DNA of 64,000 bases from Blepharisma japonicum (GCA_949751835.1 CATKHK010000069.1:1-64000); one strand, 5' to 3'; shown: positions 24,923 to 39,262, counted from the first letter of the stretch. The notes: generated by a model not told the origin, from the sequence alone. Program-made: numbers and translations.

Positions 24923-27900
24923 ATGGAACAAGAATTCTACGATAGCTTGCAAAAGTGCTTTAACCAAACTAAGAACTCACGGTTTTGGCAATGAATTGAC
25001 TTAATTGCTTGGCTTCAAGGCGCTAAAAAAATTATAGAAGTGCATAAAGACCAAAGATTCCCGACAGCAATTTTGCACCAATACTCTAAGTTTCTATCGC
25101 AGTGCCTTATGCCAAATCAGTCTGAAGAAGTGCATAAGCTCACTTTAAGCATTTATAAGCACATTTTCCATTCAATTCCTCTGCATCAATATCATATATT
25201 ATCAGCTGGGTTTTTTCCTTTCTTCCAATTCGCATCAGCAAGCTGCAAAAACAAATTTTTGCAAATAATAGAAAGCATATTTTTACCAGAAATAAGCAAT
25301 TTGAAGCATATCTTTTTTGACCTAATCAGTTGCTTGCTATCAGGCTCTGTTAAATTACCAAAAGTTTTTCAAAGGGTCAGCCAGACTTTGGACATCCTAG
25401 CTGTTAAAATGAAACAAGATTTATATGGATCCATCTGACTTATTGTATTAAAATCATCGAAATCTCGGTCAGCCGCCCTACAATTCCTGCATTCCAGATT
25501 CGACATGGAATCCTGCGAAAGGGAGTTAATGATCAAAGCCTTGGCTGAGGCAATGGAAGATAAAGATAAAGAAGTAAAACGAAGTGTCTTAAATTTAATT
25601 CGCAGAATTTATCCGCTTGAAAGTGATAATTTTATATATCCAGAACTTAAAATTTTAGTAAAATCTGTGCTGAGACAAACGAAAATGAATGGTGATTTTA
25701 CTGTAAGAATAAGTGAATGGTTGTGCTCAAATGATTTTGAAGGAGAAATTGATGTTGAGAAAGCAGATTTTTTGGCTGCTTGCATCAGAGAAATTTTTAA
25801 AGAGAATTTAGAAATGATTAAGAAAAATGAAAATTCAATTAGTACTAAAAATTGCACAGTTGATTTATTGGAATATATTTATAGCACAAAGCCCATCAAA
25901 ATACCAGTTTTGGATAGGATATCTTTAGATATTATCACTTATTTCTATAGATTAAAAGCAGGAATACACGGAAAGGCATTAAATATCACCAGGAACCTGA
26001 ATCATATGGTATTTTGGGAATCATTTTTTTTATTATTTGAAAATAATATAAAGATGCATTCAAAAAAAGTTCTAAGGATTCTAAGATTTTCTATGAGTTA
26101 TATAGAGCATAATTCTGAAATCATAAATGTCATAATTGAAAAATTATTGGCAATTTGTATTGAGTCTCCACAATTTATAGAAATTTTAATTGATGATATT
26201 GAAATTTTGTCAAATAATATTGAATTTTCTAATAAATCAAACGCAAATTTATCATTTTACTTATTTAGCAGTATGCTAACTGGTCAAAAATACAATTTGC
26301 AAATGATTGAAAAAATTAAATCAATTTTAATCAGATTTTATGGGCTTGGAGCAGATTTTCATGAGCATCTTCCAGAATTGTATAACTTTGAGACAAAATC
26401 AATTGAAATTTTACTTTTAGTCTATAATACATTGATCGATTTAAAAGGTGAAATTCCTTCAATTCCTAAATTAATACAACTATGGACCCTTATTGAAACA
26501 AAGCATAAAGAAACAGCCTGCAATTTACTAATTGAATACAGCAAAATTGGTACGAAAGAATGGCTAGAGGCTCTTATTTCTCTTCTCCAAAAGCCCAATA
26601 CAGCAAAAGGTCTTAGAATATTCATTGAGTTTTGAAAAGTTTCTTCGGAAAATCATATGGAAGCTCTTTCAAATGCATTGGGAAGCGGAGAAGTTGTCTT
26701 CTTCATAAATGAATGCCTAAATAATGAAAGCCCCCTAATAAGACACTTAGCAAAAGAATGATTTTTTTCATCAGATAAAGTAGTTCCATTTACAATGGAC
26801 CCTATATTAGCTATAATTTTTAGTCACGCGTCAAGCCAATATTTAAGCTGCGACTCTCTTGATAAGTGTGAGTCTGAAAATATTGATAAATTCATCAAAT
26901 CTTTTAAAACACTTCATGGCATTTCAAAAATTGGTGGGAAAAATATATGAAGTGAAATTAATTCGCAAGATCTCAGCGAAAAAGCCTTATCTTTAGAGAG
27001 TTCCCCTTTGTTTCAAGGAATAACTTATGGAGATCTCATTGTATTAAGATGTTTTGAATTTTTAGAAAATATGAATTTGGAAGTTGAGGAGCTTAACTGA
27101 GCTATCTGCAATGCCCTTGAAGAGATTTCAGACTATATGAATCCTGAGCTTGCTTTTCGTGGACTGACTTGCTGTGCAAATGTATTGGTGAAGGCCTTAG
27201 GAGCTGACGCTAGTTCAGTCCAAATCTGCATGCTAATATTGATGAAAAAATTCTTAAAATTGACCAAAACAGCCCCAAACCCTTATGAATATCGGACTAT
27301 TTTGAATAGTGAACTTTTATGGGCCTGCCTTTGGAGAGGTCCTCTTACAAGTGATAAAACTTTGAGGACTTACTGGCTTAATTTCATTAAAAAAATTCCA
27401 GGATTGTCAGTTGTCTATTTAGATGGCTCCAATCTATATCAAACAATAGCTAATTTAGTTAGGCTATCTTGCCAACTTGCGGGAAAATATAGAGACGAAA
27501 ATGTGATTTTGCTTATAAAGAAAGTGCTTCATAGCTCTCTTAATATGAAAAATCTCAATGTTCATGAAAAAATTCCGGCTTTAGTTACAATGGTTTTTAA
27601 AGATTTAGAAAGTTATTTAAAGCTGTGCATAAAACTTTATGAAAACTCAAAGAATAATCACGAATTAAAATATCATACTCAAATAACGAAAATTTTTGAC
27701 CCAATAATGGAAAAGTATCCATTTGAATTAACGAAAGGTCTCATTGCAATTTGAATTAAATTTTGTTTGAATGCACAAGAATCTAAGCATTTTTCTTATA
27801 TCATCCGCCTTATCCAGTCATTTAGAATGGACATAGATTTGGTTTTTGATAATATTTTTGCTTATTTTCAAAAAGAATACTTGCTGATTCCAGATTCAGC

Positions 27901-29347
27901 AAGCACAGATGGTCGTGAACTGTGCGTAGCTCATTTCTTGAATTCTCTATTTCTGAATTTTGACTCTCTGAAGATCTCAATTAAGACTCAACAAAATTTC
28001 TGAATAAAATGTCTAAAAGTATTAAAATTACTAAGTTTTTCTCCATGAGAAGAAATGGGCATCTTCATTGTCAACATTTTGCATATAATAAAATCAAGAG
28101 TACATACTATGAATTTATATACAAACCCTCGTCTTGTAAAAGAGCTTCATTGCATTGTGCAAAAGGTGTTTAGCCAAGCTTTGACTATTTGCAATGCCTG
28201 AACAAGAGATGCGTATCATATGCCATACCCAGGTTTTGAAGAAGACCAAGAGAAGAAATTATTTAAAATTTTTATGAAAACATTAATGGACAAAGGCTAT
28301 GAAACAGTCTGCCTTGCCTATCCTGATGAGCTATCTGCAAAAATAAGGGCTGATTGTTTAAGCAATGTATGCTTACGAATGATTGCTCTGATGCCTGAAG
28401 CAACTCTGTCAGTTGACTTAGCTTCGGAGTTAATTTTAACATTTTTGAATAAAGAAGGCGCAAATCTCGGAAAAATCATTGGAAAAGAAGTGATCAATTT
28501 AATTATCAATCCTAGATTTTTTGAAATCTGTCACCGCTTTCCAAGTAGTTTAGATACGTGATCAAAAATTATAAACTTAACATCTTTACTTGTATACCCA
28601 AGTCATGAAAAAACCCTAGAAAATATAACGTTTAAGATAGCGAGCGATACTTGGAGTTTATTCGCAAATCCTGCAAGAAAAATTGGCTTTGTAATAAAAA
28701 ATATTGCTTTTTTAATTTATAGCGGAGCTAAAGATGACTACGTTCTTGCTATGGATTCAATCATTAGATATTTAACAACTGCGATAGAAGACGAAAAACA
28801 CTATGAAGTTAGCTTTTTACTTATTAGGGTTGTCTTTTCTAGATTTTCAAATGATAATTTAATGCAGTTCTGGATAAAAATTTATCCTAGACTTTATATT
28901 GCTTTATTTTCTATCTTCAAACGTTCAAGTCCCATCAATATTTTAGCAGCCCTAAAGCTATTAGAGTGCTTAGTAGTGTCTCGAATATTCAGCTTTCAAA
29001 CTATTCAATGAGCATTTATTCTTGATGTTAATAAAATAGGTAGGGATAGCCAAGTGGTCAAGTTTATCCCTCTGATAGCTGAAAATGTATTATTCTTAAA
29101 AGAGATAAAAGCAAGCTCAGAAAAAATTGATAGGGAGAACACTGGAAATGTGATGAAGAGAAAATTAAAATTATGCCAAGCCAAAATTGATGATTTAGAA
29201 AATGGCCTAGAAGATGTGAAAGAATATGCAAAAGTATTTATTGAAGACTGTATGATATATAATTGTTCTCTTTGGGAAACTGATATACAATCCTTGGACG
29301 ATGGAATTGCATTTGATCTATTAAATATGCGGTTTGGAAACAATTAA
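24923..29347 (+). CDS. DOP1: Dopey family protein (DOP1 homologue)
   Basis: 1474 aa, intronless, with about nine TGA tryptophans and a TAA stop. Dopey proteins are large helical-repeat scaffolds that work with Mon2 and the Neo1-type lipid flippase in endosome/Golgi traffic. The N-terminal 190 residues match the Dopey N-terminal domain in order: WQWIDLIAWLQGAKKII, LSQCLMPNQSEEVHKLTLS, IYKHIF, SAGFFPFFQFAS, IFLPEI, and SIWLIVLKSSKSRSAALQFL. The middle is alpha-helical repeat with weak conservation. The end has a probable coiled coil (KRKLKLCQAKIDDLENGLED, near 29160) and a conserved-looking terminus. Length is somewhat below yeast Dop1 (about 1700 aa). It converges on the giant-family copy 3 with 809 bases between stops. 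Confidence 0.85.
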
Positions 29348-30156
29348 TAGGTTCTGTATAATTTTAGCTTGTTTTGTTTATAATTTAAAATTTGATTGAT
29401 TGTTTTAATTAATATTTTATATTGATATAGCATATTTTACTTGCCTCTTTGTTCATGAGGAAAAAATAGCTCATTTTGAAAAATTAATATATACTGCAGG
29501 TTTTGCGATTCTAAATTGATATTAATCGAATGGAGAATTTAGCAGGCTATGAAAGGCAGCTTAGTTAGTTAAATGCAATATATAGCCAATCTTTTCATAA
29601 AATGTGCGCTGTTTTAAAGTCTCTCTGTTATATAGATATCCAGAAATTAATTTTGGCATATTTCTATTTGCAATTGCTTGAATTTAGCTTATTAGAAAAA
29701 TTGTACCCTATAGCATTTGTGTCTATTTGAGATAATTAATATAAGAATTTATTTATGATAATAATTAATTTAAATAATGATAGCATACATATAATAGTTA
29801 ACTATTTTCATTAAATATTTAGGTGTTGTATTATTGCTTATATTAAATATCTTATTATTTGATTTTTAAACCCTTTTTATAAAGTTTTATATTTCTTTAG
29901 TAAGGAGATGACGTTATTAAATTATAATAAAATGAAGTTTTATTAAAGTTATCATTTCTTTTCTTCTCAAACTTTTATGTAATAATTGTTCTTATCATAT
30001 CCTCTACATGAAATTTTTTGGTCTAATCTTATAGCGCAATGATGAATCAAATTATTGAATCACCCCCTTTAAATTGTATTTATAACATTATATATATATC
30101 TATATATATTAATGAATTTACAAATTATATTTCCGATTAATCAATATATTTTATAT
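29348..30156. other. Convergent intergenic spacer
   Basis: 809 bases of very AT-rich DNA between the stop of the Dopey gene and the stop of giant-family copy 3, including a TA-alternating run near 30088-30110. It is the border between the housekeeping island and the right arm. No coding or RNA gene seen. Confidence 0.6.
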
Positions 30157-32367
30157 TTACAACTTTTTGATTGGTTGTTTAGATTTGAAAAACCTTTGTT
30201 TCACAACTCCTGCTTTTTCAAGTTTGTTACGAATTACTTCATATAGAGTTCTTACAAAAATAGCGACTGAAGAGAATGACTGAACTCCAATAGCTGCTAT
30301 AATAATTGCAACAATTGTATATTCCACAGCAGAAACAATATTCTGCTCTAAATTAAATAAATAGGCTGATGTCGCACCCATCACTAAGCAAATTAGTATT
30401 TCAGTCAATAAATTGCATACTTGCAAAATTTGGTCTCCGAAAGGCCAGAAAAATCATAAATACATAACAGCCATTAAGGAAAGAACTATATTGATGGTCA
30501 CTTCGCTTTGTGGATATTCTCTTAAATATACCAAATTTATTATATATATAAGTCTTCTAATAAAAAAAACAAAATAATATTGTGTGGAAAGGAATCCTTT
30601 GTCACTTCGGAATTCATAAAAAAAGGAACCAAATAAGGATGCAAAAGATTTTTCTCGTGATTGAATTCTATTTTTATTTTTATAAGAAAATAAAAAATAT
30701 ACAGGTGGGGTAGCTACTAAAAATACATAAAGAATTGCACAAATAATAGCGTTGCTAAGCTGCACCGCATTTTTAAATTCAAAAGTAAGGAGCCCTATAC
30801 TAGCAGCTGCTCCTAATTCAAGATAGCATTGGATCCATCATCTTAAATAAAAGGAAAAATGATAATCTTTTACAGTTTTCATAAATTTTTTACCAATTCA
30901 CCTATGTGAGCAACGAGAAAAGTAGAGGATTATTGGTAAAACTGAGATAGAAACCAATATGAGCGTGAAATTATTTCCTGTGGTTATTAGTATCAGGTCA
31001 GAGTCATATCCAAATTCCTGAGCTTCAGAATAAGGAGTATTTCCTTCGTTTTTGTCTATGAAATATGGAAAAATGTTTGGAAATAAGTTAAAATTATTTA
31101 AAGCATTCAAAAATGCCCTCATGTTGGTAGATAAAGGAATTCCTGATATAGTTAAATAGCTCAAATATTCTAGACAGTTTATTATACTTCAGAAAGAACT
31201 TGGATTTGGGTTTAAAAATGATAAAGCAGCAGCTATAGCAACAGCAGTTTGGACTCCAGCTGTGGTTTGTGACGTGATTGCTTCTAATGTAGGTGAGGAT
31301 GGGTTAGGATTATAAGAATTCAAAAATGCTGAAACTTCTGATGAAGCCAAGATTCCATTTGAAACTGATCTCACATTTTTCAAATCCAAAAACTGAAGAT
31401 TAACCAAAGTGCCCTTAGAAATTTCTTTTTTAATTCTTAAAGAAATATAATAACAAGTACTATTTACTGACTCAATTTTGAAGGAAACCTTTCCTTGTTT
31501 TTCAATGCTTATCGTAAAATCTGATACTGCTAAACTGTTTACTAGGCTATCTGAAAAACTTAGATAAAGGGAATTATCAAACATAACAGTAAGTCTTGCT
31601 GAAAAAGAGACTAATGAGCAATTTTTTATTCCATCGTATCCTAAGTTACAAGAGCAGAGGTCATTTGCTAAATTTGCATGATTTACACAAGCTGTGCATT
31701 TCGTAGAAGATAGACAGGCTACACATAAATTTGGGCATGTATAAAAATAGCCATCAAACCCCTTGTATCCACCAGACGGAATTGTAATACAAGTATTGTT
31801 AGTAGAGGGATCTGGTACATAATTTTCATCGCATATACAAGAATCTGGGCTATTCGCATTTTCTTTGCAATTTAAGCATCCAGAAGGAGAATAATCATTG
31901 CAGACATCACATAGTAAATGACTGCAGAGCGAGCAAGAAGATCTCCAGTCTCTGCAGGTTTTCTTGCATTTGATATTACAATTATGGCAGACATTGTAGC
32001 CAGGCCCACTTCAAAATTCATTTATTCTGCAGTTAGGGATACAGGTTTTACTTATAGGGCAAACTCTACAAGATTCAGTGCAAGAGGTTGTCGATAGGCT
32101 TGATAATGATACTACAGTATTAAACATTTGTATAGTATAAATAAAACCTTGATAGAAATTATAAACTGACGATGTGTCTATTTGAGCTCCTATTATCATT
32201 GTAGTATGAGGACCGATATCGAGAAAAGCTCCGTATCCTGTGAAACTTGATGCATAAGATACTGTATTCACATAGCAAGACAATTTATTATAGCCACTTG
32301 GAGCGGCTTCTAATGTAAATACTATATGGCTCCATTCATAATTTTTAAGTGATGCATCACATATATA

Positions 32368-32482
32368 ATGAGCTGAAAATTTTTGGTTTTAACTCTCATT
32401 ATTTTTTTTGATATAAAATTAAATATTTTACTCTCCAAGAATTTGATATAAAAGATGGAATACATCTCCTGGGTACTATATA
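32368..32482. other. 115-bp TA-bounded insertion, candidate retained IES
   Basis: Copies 4, 5 and 6 read straight through module 7 here (coding ...FYICDAS...). Copy 3 has 115 extra bases flanked by a direct repeat TATATA (32362-32367 and 32477-32482). Exact removal with one TATATA retained restores the paralogue sequence and moves the frame from one phase to the other as observed (115 is 1 mod 3). Ciliate internal eliminated sequences are typically TA-bounded. A GT...AG intron could be drawn inside it (about 104 bases), but splicing that would leave 11 bases and the wrong frame. Base composition is AT-rich and no coding is seen within. Confidence 0.75.
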
Positions 32483-34057
32483 AAATACTGACCATAATGC
32501 TAAATTGCATGAAAAAATAGGCTTGCTATCCATTAATAAAATTGAATAAAGTGTTGAGTAACCATTAGAAATATCATGCTTTGATAATATAGTAGCATAA
32601 GAGTTCTCGATATTTAGCCATATAGAAATTGTAAAGGTAGGGGCAATAACAAGTACTGGAGATACATAATTTGAATACTCAGGCAGTCTTAAAACTGAAG
32701 ATTGCCCATTAAATCAAAATCCTCTTAAATAAGCTGGAATTGGATCATCAGCTTCATACTCTGGGTAAAACTGCTTTGTTGATCCTGTTACGACAGGAAT
32801 TGAGCTTGCCTTATCATAAACAACTCCATTTAAAGTGTTTAAATCTAAGTCAAACATTTTTTCTTGAATTCTCACGCATACTCCTGGATGTTTTTCATAT
32901 CCTAATGGGCAGCTCTTTAAACAAATTCCGGAAGCCATATAATAGCCATCAACGCACGTCAAGCAATCTAAATAGCTCGAAGATGTGCAGGTTTTGCAAG
33001 AAATATCACATAGTTCGCAATCTTCATTGTCAGAGTTTCAATAATATCCATTATCACATTTACAGCTTAAGCCTACTAAGCTTGCATGCGCTCTACAAGT
33101 AATGCATATACTTGTATAATCATTACATATTTCGCATATGATATCTTGGCAAAGATTACAATTTTTGTCTTTTCTTAGACAGCCTATAGTTGAGCAACCA
33201 GACGTGCATGCATCGCAGTTATAGCTATTTCAGTATTTGTCTATAAGACAATTTTCTAGGCAAATATTGGAATTATCAATCGGACATAATGAGCATCCGT
33301 TACAAGTGTATGATACTAAGGAATTGGTTGAAGCTGTATTATAAATTTTAAGATCCCATAAAAATCCATTAAAAAATGATGTTAAAGTTGTAGAATCAAA
33401 GTAACTTGCTCCTATTGTTATTAAGAATGAGCTTTGTAAATCATTTAATCAGCTTGGACGTAAGTCACTTGAAATATCAGTATATGTATTTATTCTCAAT
33501 TTAATAATTTGCTGAGTAGTTGCACTGATATCAGATACAGCTGAAATAAAGTTTCATTGAGAAAATGTAGCCTGCAATGAAGCAAGAGTGCTTTTATAGG
33601 TTTTTGTGGTAGAATCATGAAGTGTAAGAGTAAGAGATGGAAATAGATTTACCAATTCAAAATTGATATAATTTTTAAATCCTCCATTACTGGCTTGCTT
33701 ACAAAAAATAATCCCTGAATTAAATACAGGACTTATTCAAGCTGATATCACAAATCTTGGAGAAAATGTAAGTAATGGCGTTGCAGTACCCGAATAAGGA
33801 GGTAATCGAATATAAGATGATCCAGTAAAATAATAGCCTCTATAAATGGCTGCAATTGGATCAGTTGCATCATAAGTAGGATAAAATTTATTATCTTTGC
33901 CTGTTAGAACTGGGATACTTGAAGCTAAATCTACCACAATGTCTTTTATTTGGTGTGGCATTAGATTGAACACCAAAAAATCAGTGTAAGCAGGGTCAGC
34001 AGTACAGTTTTTGCCATTTATAGCATATCCGGTAGGACAAAAAGTCATGCATAAAGA

Positions 34058-34060
34058 TTA
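34058..34060 (-). other. In-frame TAA in giant-family copy 3
   Basis: The coding strand has TAA where copies 1, 4, 5 and 6 have a Gln codon (CAA or CAG) in the linker before module 6. A single C-to-T change explains it. TAA is used as the real stop by most genes in the window, so this should end translation. Confidence 0.85.
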
Positions 34061-37000
34061 AATTAGATAATAGCCTGTAATGCATGTAAGGCAGCCAGTG
34101 TATTCGACAGTAGAGCAAGTATCACAAATTGTATTACAGAGCTCACAGGACTGAGAGCTCGAGACTCATACAGCATTTGTATTACACATGCAATGGTCTA
34201 CAGGCTTATAAGCATTTGCTATGCAGCTTATGCATTCTCCTGTGAAGGTTGTACATGAGTAGCATTCTTTATCTCTGCAAAGCCTACAAGTTAAATCACT
34301 GACACATCCTTCATTGCAGCCTAGCAAACAAGTATCGCAGCTATCAGGATATTCATTTACAGCACAAATACTTAAGCATTGATTATTTCCAGGACAAGTT
34401 GAGCATCCTGCACCACAAGAAGTAGAATAATCATCGGCCTGATGGTTATAAGAGTTATATATATTTACTCCTGCTAAAAACCCATATAATCCTGAAGTCC
34501 CAAAAGTTTCATCATTTCCAATGTATAGAATTCCTGCATTAGTATCTTTAAAATAAATAAGAGACGATGTAGTAAATGAATTAACGCTTGCTGTATTTAA
34601 ATAGAGAGTCAGCTTAGTTTTGCCATTAGTTTCGATTTCTCCTGTAAAACTTAAAAAACTTCAATTATTAATAATGTATGTAGAGGCGGTTAAAGTAGCA
34701 GACGATGAATCAACAAATTTCAGTGAAAGCAGGGGGTATCCTGAGGAGTCCACAGAAATTTTGATAATGTCACTCGAAGTATATTTTGTCATTAAAATTC
34801 CAGCAGTCAGTGATTTAGTTCACATAGTTATTGCGAAAGAGGGAGATATTATGACCGTAGATGATAAATAATTGCTTTTGAAAAAGTAGTAGCCTCTTTT
34901 ATAGGAAGGGATTGGATCTTTTGTGTCTAAATTCCAATCAGGGTAAGAATTCGTATTTAAGGCTCCTACATTAAAACCAGAAACTGTATCAAGACGGATT
35001 TGATCTGTTAAGTCTAGGCCAATTCCTATATATGTAGAATAATCACAAGTTTTTCCAGCAGAATTTGGACTATAGCCAGATGGGCATTCAGTTAAGCACT
35101 GCCCAGTTGGTGCAAAAAATAAATACCCGGAAAAGCATGCTATACATTTTTGATAAGTTGAGTCTGTGCATTGAGAACACCCAGTATAGCATGGCTGACA
35201 TGAAAACCCATCATTTGAAGTCCGGTAGCCAGGGTCGCACACGCATGGAGTTCCATTAGCATTATTAACGCATTGGATGCATTTTCCTGAACCAAAACCT
35301 GAACAAATAGCGCATAGTAGATCATCGCAGATATTGCAAGTATTTGCCCTTACGCATCCTTTACTACAGGAATTACATGCTGAGCAAGAGGCAGAATTTT
35401 TATATGTCGAAATTAAACATTCCCATAGGCAAGAAGCCCCAGATCCAGATCCACAAAATGCAAAGCCATTAATAATAGCTGGGAATCCAGTAATCTGAAT
35501 GTTTCACAGCTGAAAGGAATAAATAAACCCTACAAATCCAGAAGAACTGCTTTTTCCTAATAGCAAATTAGTTGATGTTTGATCTCTAAATATTTTCCCT
35601 GAGATAGTGACTGAACCTGCAGCAGCTGCATTAATATAAAGAGAAAGAACAGAAGCATTTGAGGTATAATAAATACTAATAGACACATAAGTTCAACCAG
35701 TAAATGAAGAACTTGGGGATAAAGTTTGTGCAGATGTCGTTTGTGTGGTGCCTTCCATTATAGCTGTTATAGCGCCTGTTGATGCTACTGTTAACCTTGT
35801 TTGTTTTTGCAATAAATCTCCATTAGTAACCGCGTAAACTCAAGTTCCCATCGCAAAGCTATGCGAAAGATATACAGAAGCTGAAGATAATAAATACATG
35901 TTTCCGTCAAAATAAAGGCCTCTTTTATATGCAGGAACAGGATCAATAGTTTCAGGGCTTATAAATGGCTGAAAAGAAGTTGGGTCTGTTCCCGTTGTAA
36001 AAATCCCATAAGATCCTTGGAAATCAATATCAAATAATTGGTCAATAACTGCAGTTGAAACCAAAGAGCAAGAAGTCCCGTAACCATAAGGACAATCATT
36101 TAAGCATATACTGTCTACTATTTGTTTCCCCGCTATACAAGTAGTGCACTCAAAATAGGTAGTTTGCTTGCATGCAGAACAAAGCGCATCACAAAAGTCA
36201 CAAGTGGCAGTACTAGAAACTCAAAAAGTATTCGCCTTGCATCTGCAACCTGCTGATCCATCACCTTTTGCATTTGCAATACAGCTTGAACAAGCTCCAG
36301 CAAAATTAGAACATTCTAGGCACTGTTTTGTCTTGCACAATCTGCAAGCATCTGTATATCTGCATCCCTTAGGACAAGAACCACAATTTGTGCATGCTGA
36401 GCCATCATAAAATTGCGAAATTGGGCAAGTATTAGGACAATTGTGATCACTAGGACAGCTTGTGCATGGTAAAATGCAGCCTGATGTTGTATAATCATTG
36501 TATTGTAAATTGTCTATATTATATATATTTAAATCATATAAAAAACCAATAAAACCACTGCTTATGGTGGATTTTGTGCCAATGTAGAGAGTGTTTGCGT
36601 TGCGATCCTGAAAATAAATAATGTTTGAGGATGAGCCTACTTCTTTGGTCAAAGAATTAAAATATGAGTTTATTTTAGTAGTGTAACTTGCGTCTATTTT
36701 TCCTGTGAACGCAATGAATTTTCAGCTACTAGTTAATGAATTTTCTGATAGAGTTACAGAAAAAGATGAAGAATCTTTTAAAATAAGGGAAAGCTTGGGG
36801 TATCCAGAGCCACTCAAAATTTCTAAGCAAAAAATTTCATTCCCAGATACTGTCTTAGCCACAACTGTTCCTGCTCCAATAGGGTAAATCCAAATAGAAA
36901 CTGTGAAGTATGGTCCTATCACTGTGCTCGACGACATATAAGTTGTGCCTGTAAAATAGTATCCTCTTAGATAGGCTGGATATGGATCATTAACATCATA

Positions 37001-39262
37001 AGTAGGGTAATAAGTTCCCATAGAATTTCCTATTTTGGTTCCTGAAATCATATGAAGTATTATTTTATCATAAAGAGATAAGCTTAATCCAGAATTTGAA
37101 GAAAAAATACAACTTCTTGTTCCTGAATTTTCTGTATATCCTGAAGGACAGTTGGATATGCATAACATGCTATTGTAAAAGAAATAGCTAGAGCTGCAGG
37201 AAGTGCATAAGTAATAAGTAGATCCAGTACAGGAATTGCATCCAGTTGTGCAAGCAGAGCACAGTGCTTGGTTTATAGGCTGATAAAATCCAGTATTGCA
37301 AGTGCATGGAGTCCCAGAAGCATTAGAAATGCATGCTGTGCATGCTCCTGACCCGAATGAAGAACATTTAGAGCATAAAAAATCGTCACAAATATAGCAA
37401 GAAGTTCCTCTTGTACAGCCCATTGAACATGAGCCTGAGGATGAGCAAGGTTGGCATGCGCTACCATCATAATAATTAGAATAATCGCATGGTCATAAAG
37501 TTGTTCCTGCACTTACATATAGGCTATAAGGGACTGAAAAATCTGTAATAGTGATTCCTCATAACTGAAAATAACTAATAAACCCATTAAAATTCGGAGA
37601 GCCTATATATAAAGTTCCCCCATCTGCTAATCTAAATACATAATTTGTAGCAGTAGCTGATGATCCAGAAATATTATTAATATATGGCGTTAATGTAGTA
37701 GCTTTATTAACAAACCCCACAGAATAAGATATGTAACTTCATGTATTTAAAGTTATAGACTTTGATGCAGAATAGCTTGCATATGTCCCATCTCATTTTT
37801 CTAAATCAAAATTAATAGTCCCGCTAGAGTTTATAGAAAGTCTATTGCTGCTGTGACTAATTATAGTTCCGAAAATAGCGTAAACCCACAACCCCATGCT
37901 CCATGTGTGGGATAGATTTATGGATCCGGCTAAAAATTGGTTAGAATTAAAATAAAGGCCTCTGTTTTTTGCTGGAAAAGGATCTGAAGTTTCAGGAGAG
38001 TTTCAATAGTTATAGCTTGCTGAACTTGTCCCTGTAATTCATGCAGATCCATAGTTTCCAGCAAAAGTTCCTGTAAAATCAGCTGTTATTACAGCTGAAG
38101 AAACTGCGGCACAATTTCCATAACCGTATGGACACCCATATAAACAAACTCCTCCAATTAAAAAATACCCATTAGTGCAGGCTGTATTAGACCAAGTTTG
38201 TGTACAAGTTGCTCCTAAATGGTCGCAACACCCTGGAGGTATTCCTGTATAGCATGCAGTGCACATTGAAAATGAGTACCCATCGCAAGCACTGCAATCT
38301 GTAAGATAACAATAGCTACAGTCTCCCCCCCTAACGCATCAAGGCCAAGTTGGGCAGCCTGTTCTGCATATATGGCAAGCGGATCCGTCCCAATAATAAT
38401 TATCAGCACAATCAATAGTAGTAGTTTGAAAATAAACTGCACTAGTTTCAGCTCATACCGATAGTCAGTAAATAAACCCTCTAAATGAGTTCCCTCCTGA
38501 TGTATTTCCAAAAGTTCATGTATAAACTCCATTTGGAAAACGAATTTCATTTGCTAAGAAATGAGTTGCACCTTGTGTGTTACCATTGTAATAAAATACT
38601 ATGGAGCATGTGTTGCAATTTCATTGATATAAATACATTGAGACTGTGTGCCATGATGAAGAATAATTGACAGCAGAGGCTCCAGAAACTGATTGTTGAG
38701 TTCCATTTGAGTTATAAATCAATACAGAGAAATAATAGACGCCGCTAGGATCAGCTCATATCCTAATGTATGAAGTTGAGCTTATCTTCACATTTAAAAT
38801 TTCTCCACTTCCCAAAGTCTTTATTACCAAATTTAAAATAAAATAAGGGCCAGGAATATAGCTTTGATTCCCAATCATACCTGAACTGGTAGCAAAATAA
38901 AAGCCACGGTCTAGTGTCGGAAGTGGGGAATTATGTGTGAGAGATTTATATTGGATTCCTCCAGGGTTCTCAAATTTTTTGGTGGAATCTGAGGAATCTG
39001 CCACATAAGTCAGCGTTAAATCTTGAACACTAGCTAATTTTAATATAAATAAAATTGCAGCTGCTCCAGTAGGTTTGGTGCAATAATTACTGCATGAAGG
39101 ACAATTTAGCTGGTAAGGAGTATAAAGAGTTGGACATATATCAGCACATACATAAGAATCAACCATATATTTTGGCATATTGCAAGCTGATCCTGTGCTA
39201 TCATAAGGGCAGCTTGAAAGAATCAACACAAGTTTGGCGAGAAAAATAAGGATCTCAATCAT

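Larger units (their letters stand above)
30157..39262 (-). pseudogene. Giant LamG/Cys-rich multispan membrane protein, disrupted copy (copy 3)
   Basis: Homologous over its full length to copies 4 and 5. The start at 39262 gives the signal peptide MIEILIFLAKLVLILSS before SCPYDSTG. All seven modules are present in the order 1-2-3-4-5-6-7 (signatures near 38910, 37955, 36960, 35920, 34895, 33835, 32725), then stalk and membrane segments ending with a basic tail and TAA. Two lesions set it apart. A TAA at 34058-34060 replaces a Gln codon conserved in the paralogues (YYLI-Q-SLCMTFC). A 115-bp insertion in module 7 shifts the frame. The remainder is open, and removing 115 bases gives 2997 codons, so it decayed recently or the insertion is removed in some molecules. 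An assembly base error at the stop is possible. A protein truncated after module 5 could still be made but would lack the membrane anchor. Confidence 0.75.

Noticed and set aside
32373-32476. GT...AG intron of about 104 bases inside the copy 3 insertion
   Set aside because: Splicing would leave 11 inserted bases and the wrong frame, and the length is far from the 15-16 bases normal for this group. Exact removal at TATATA fits better.
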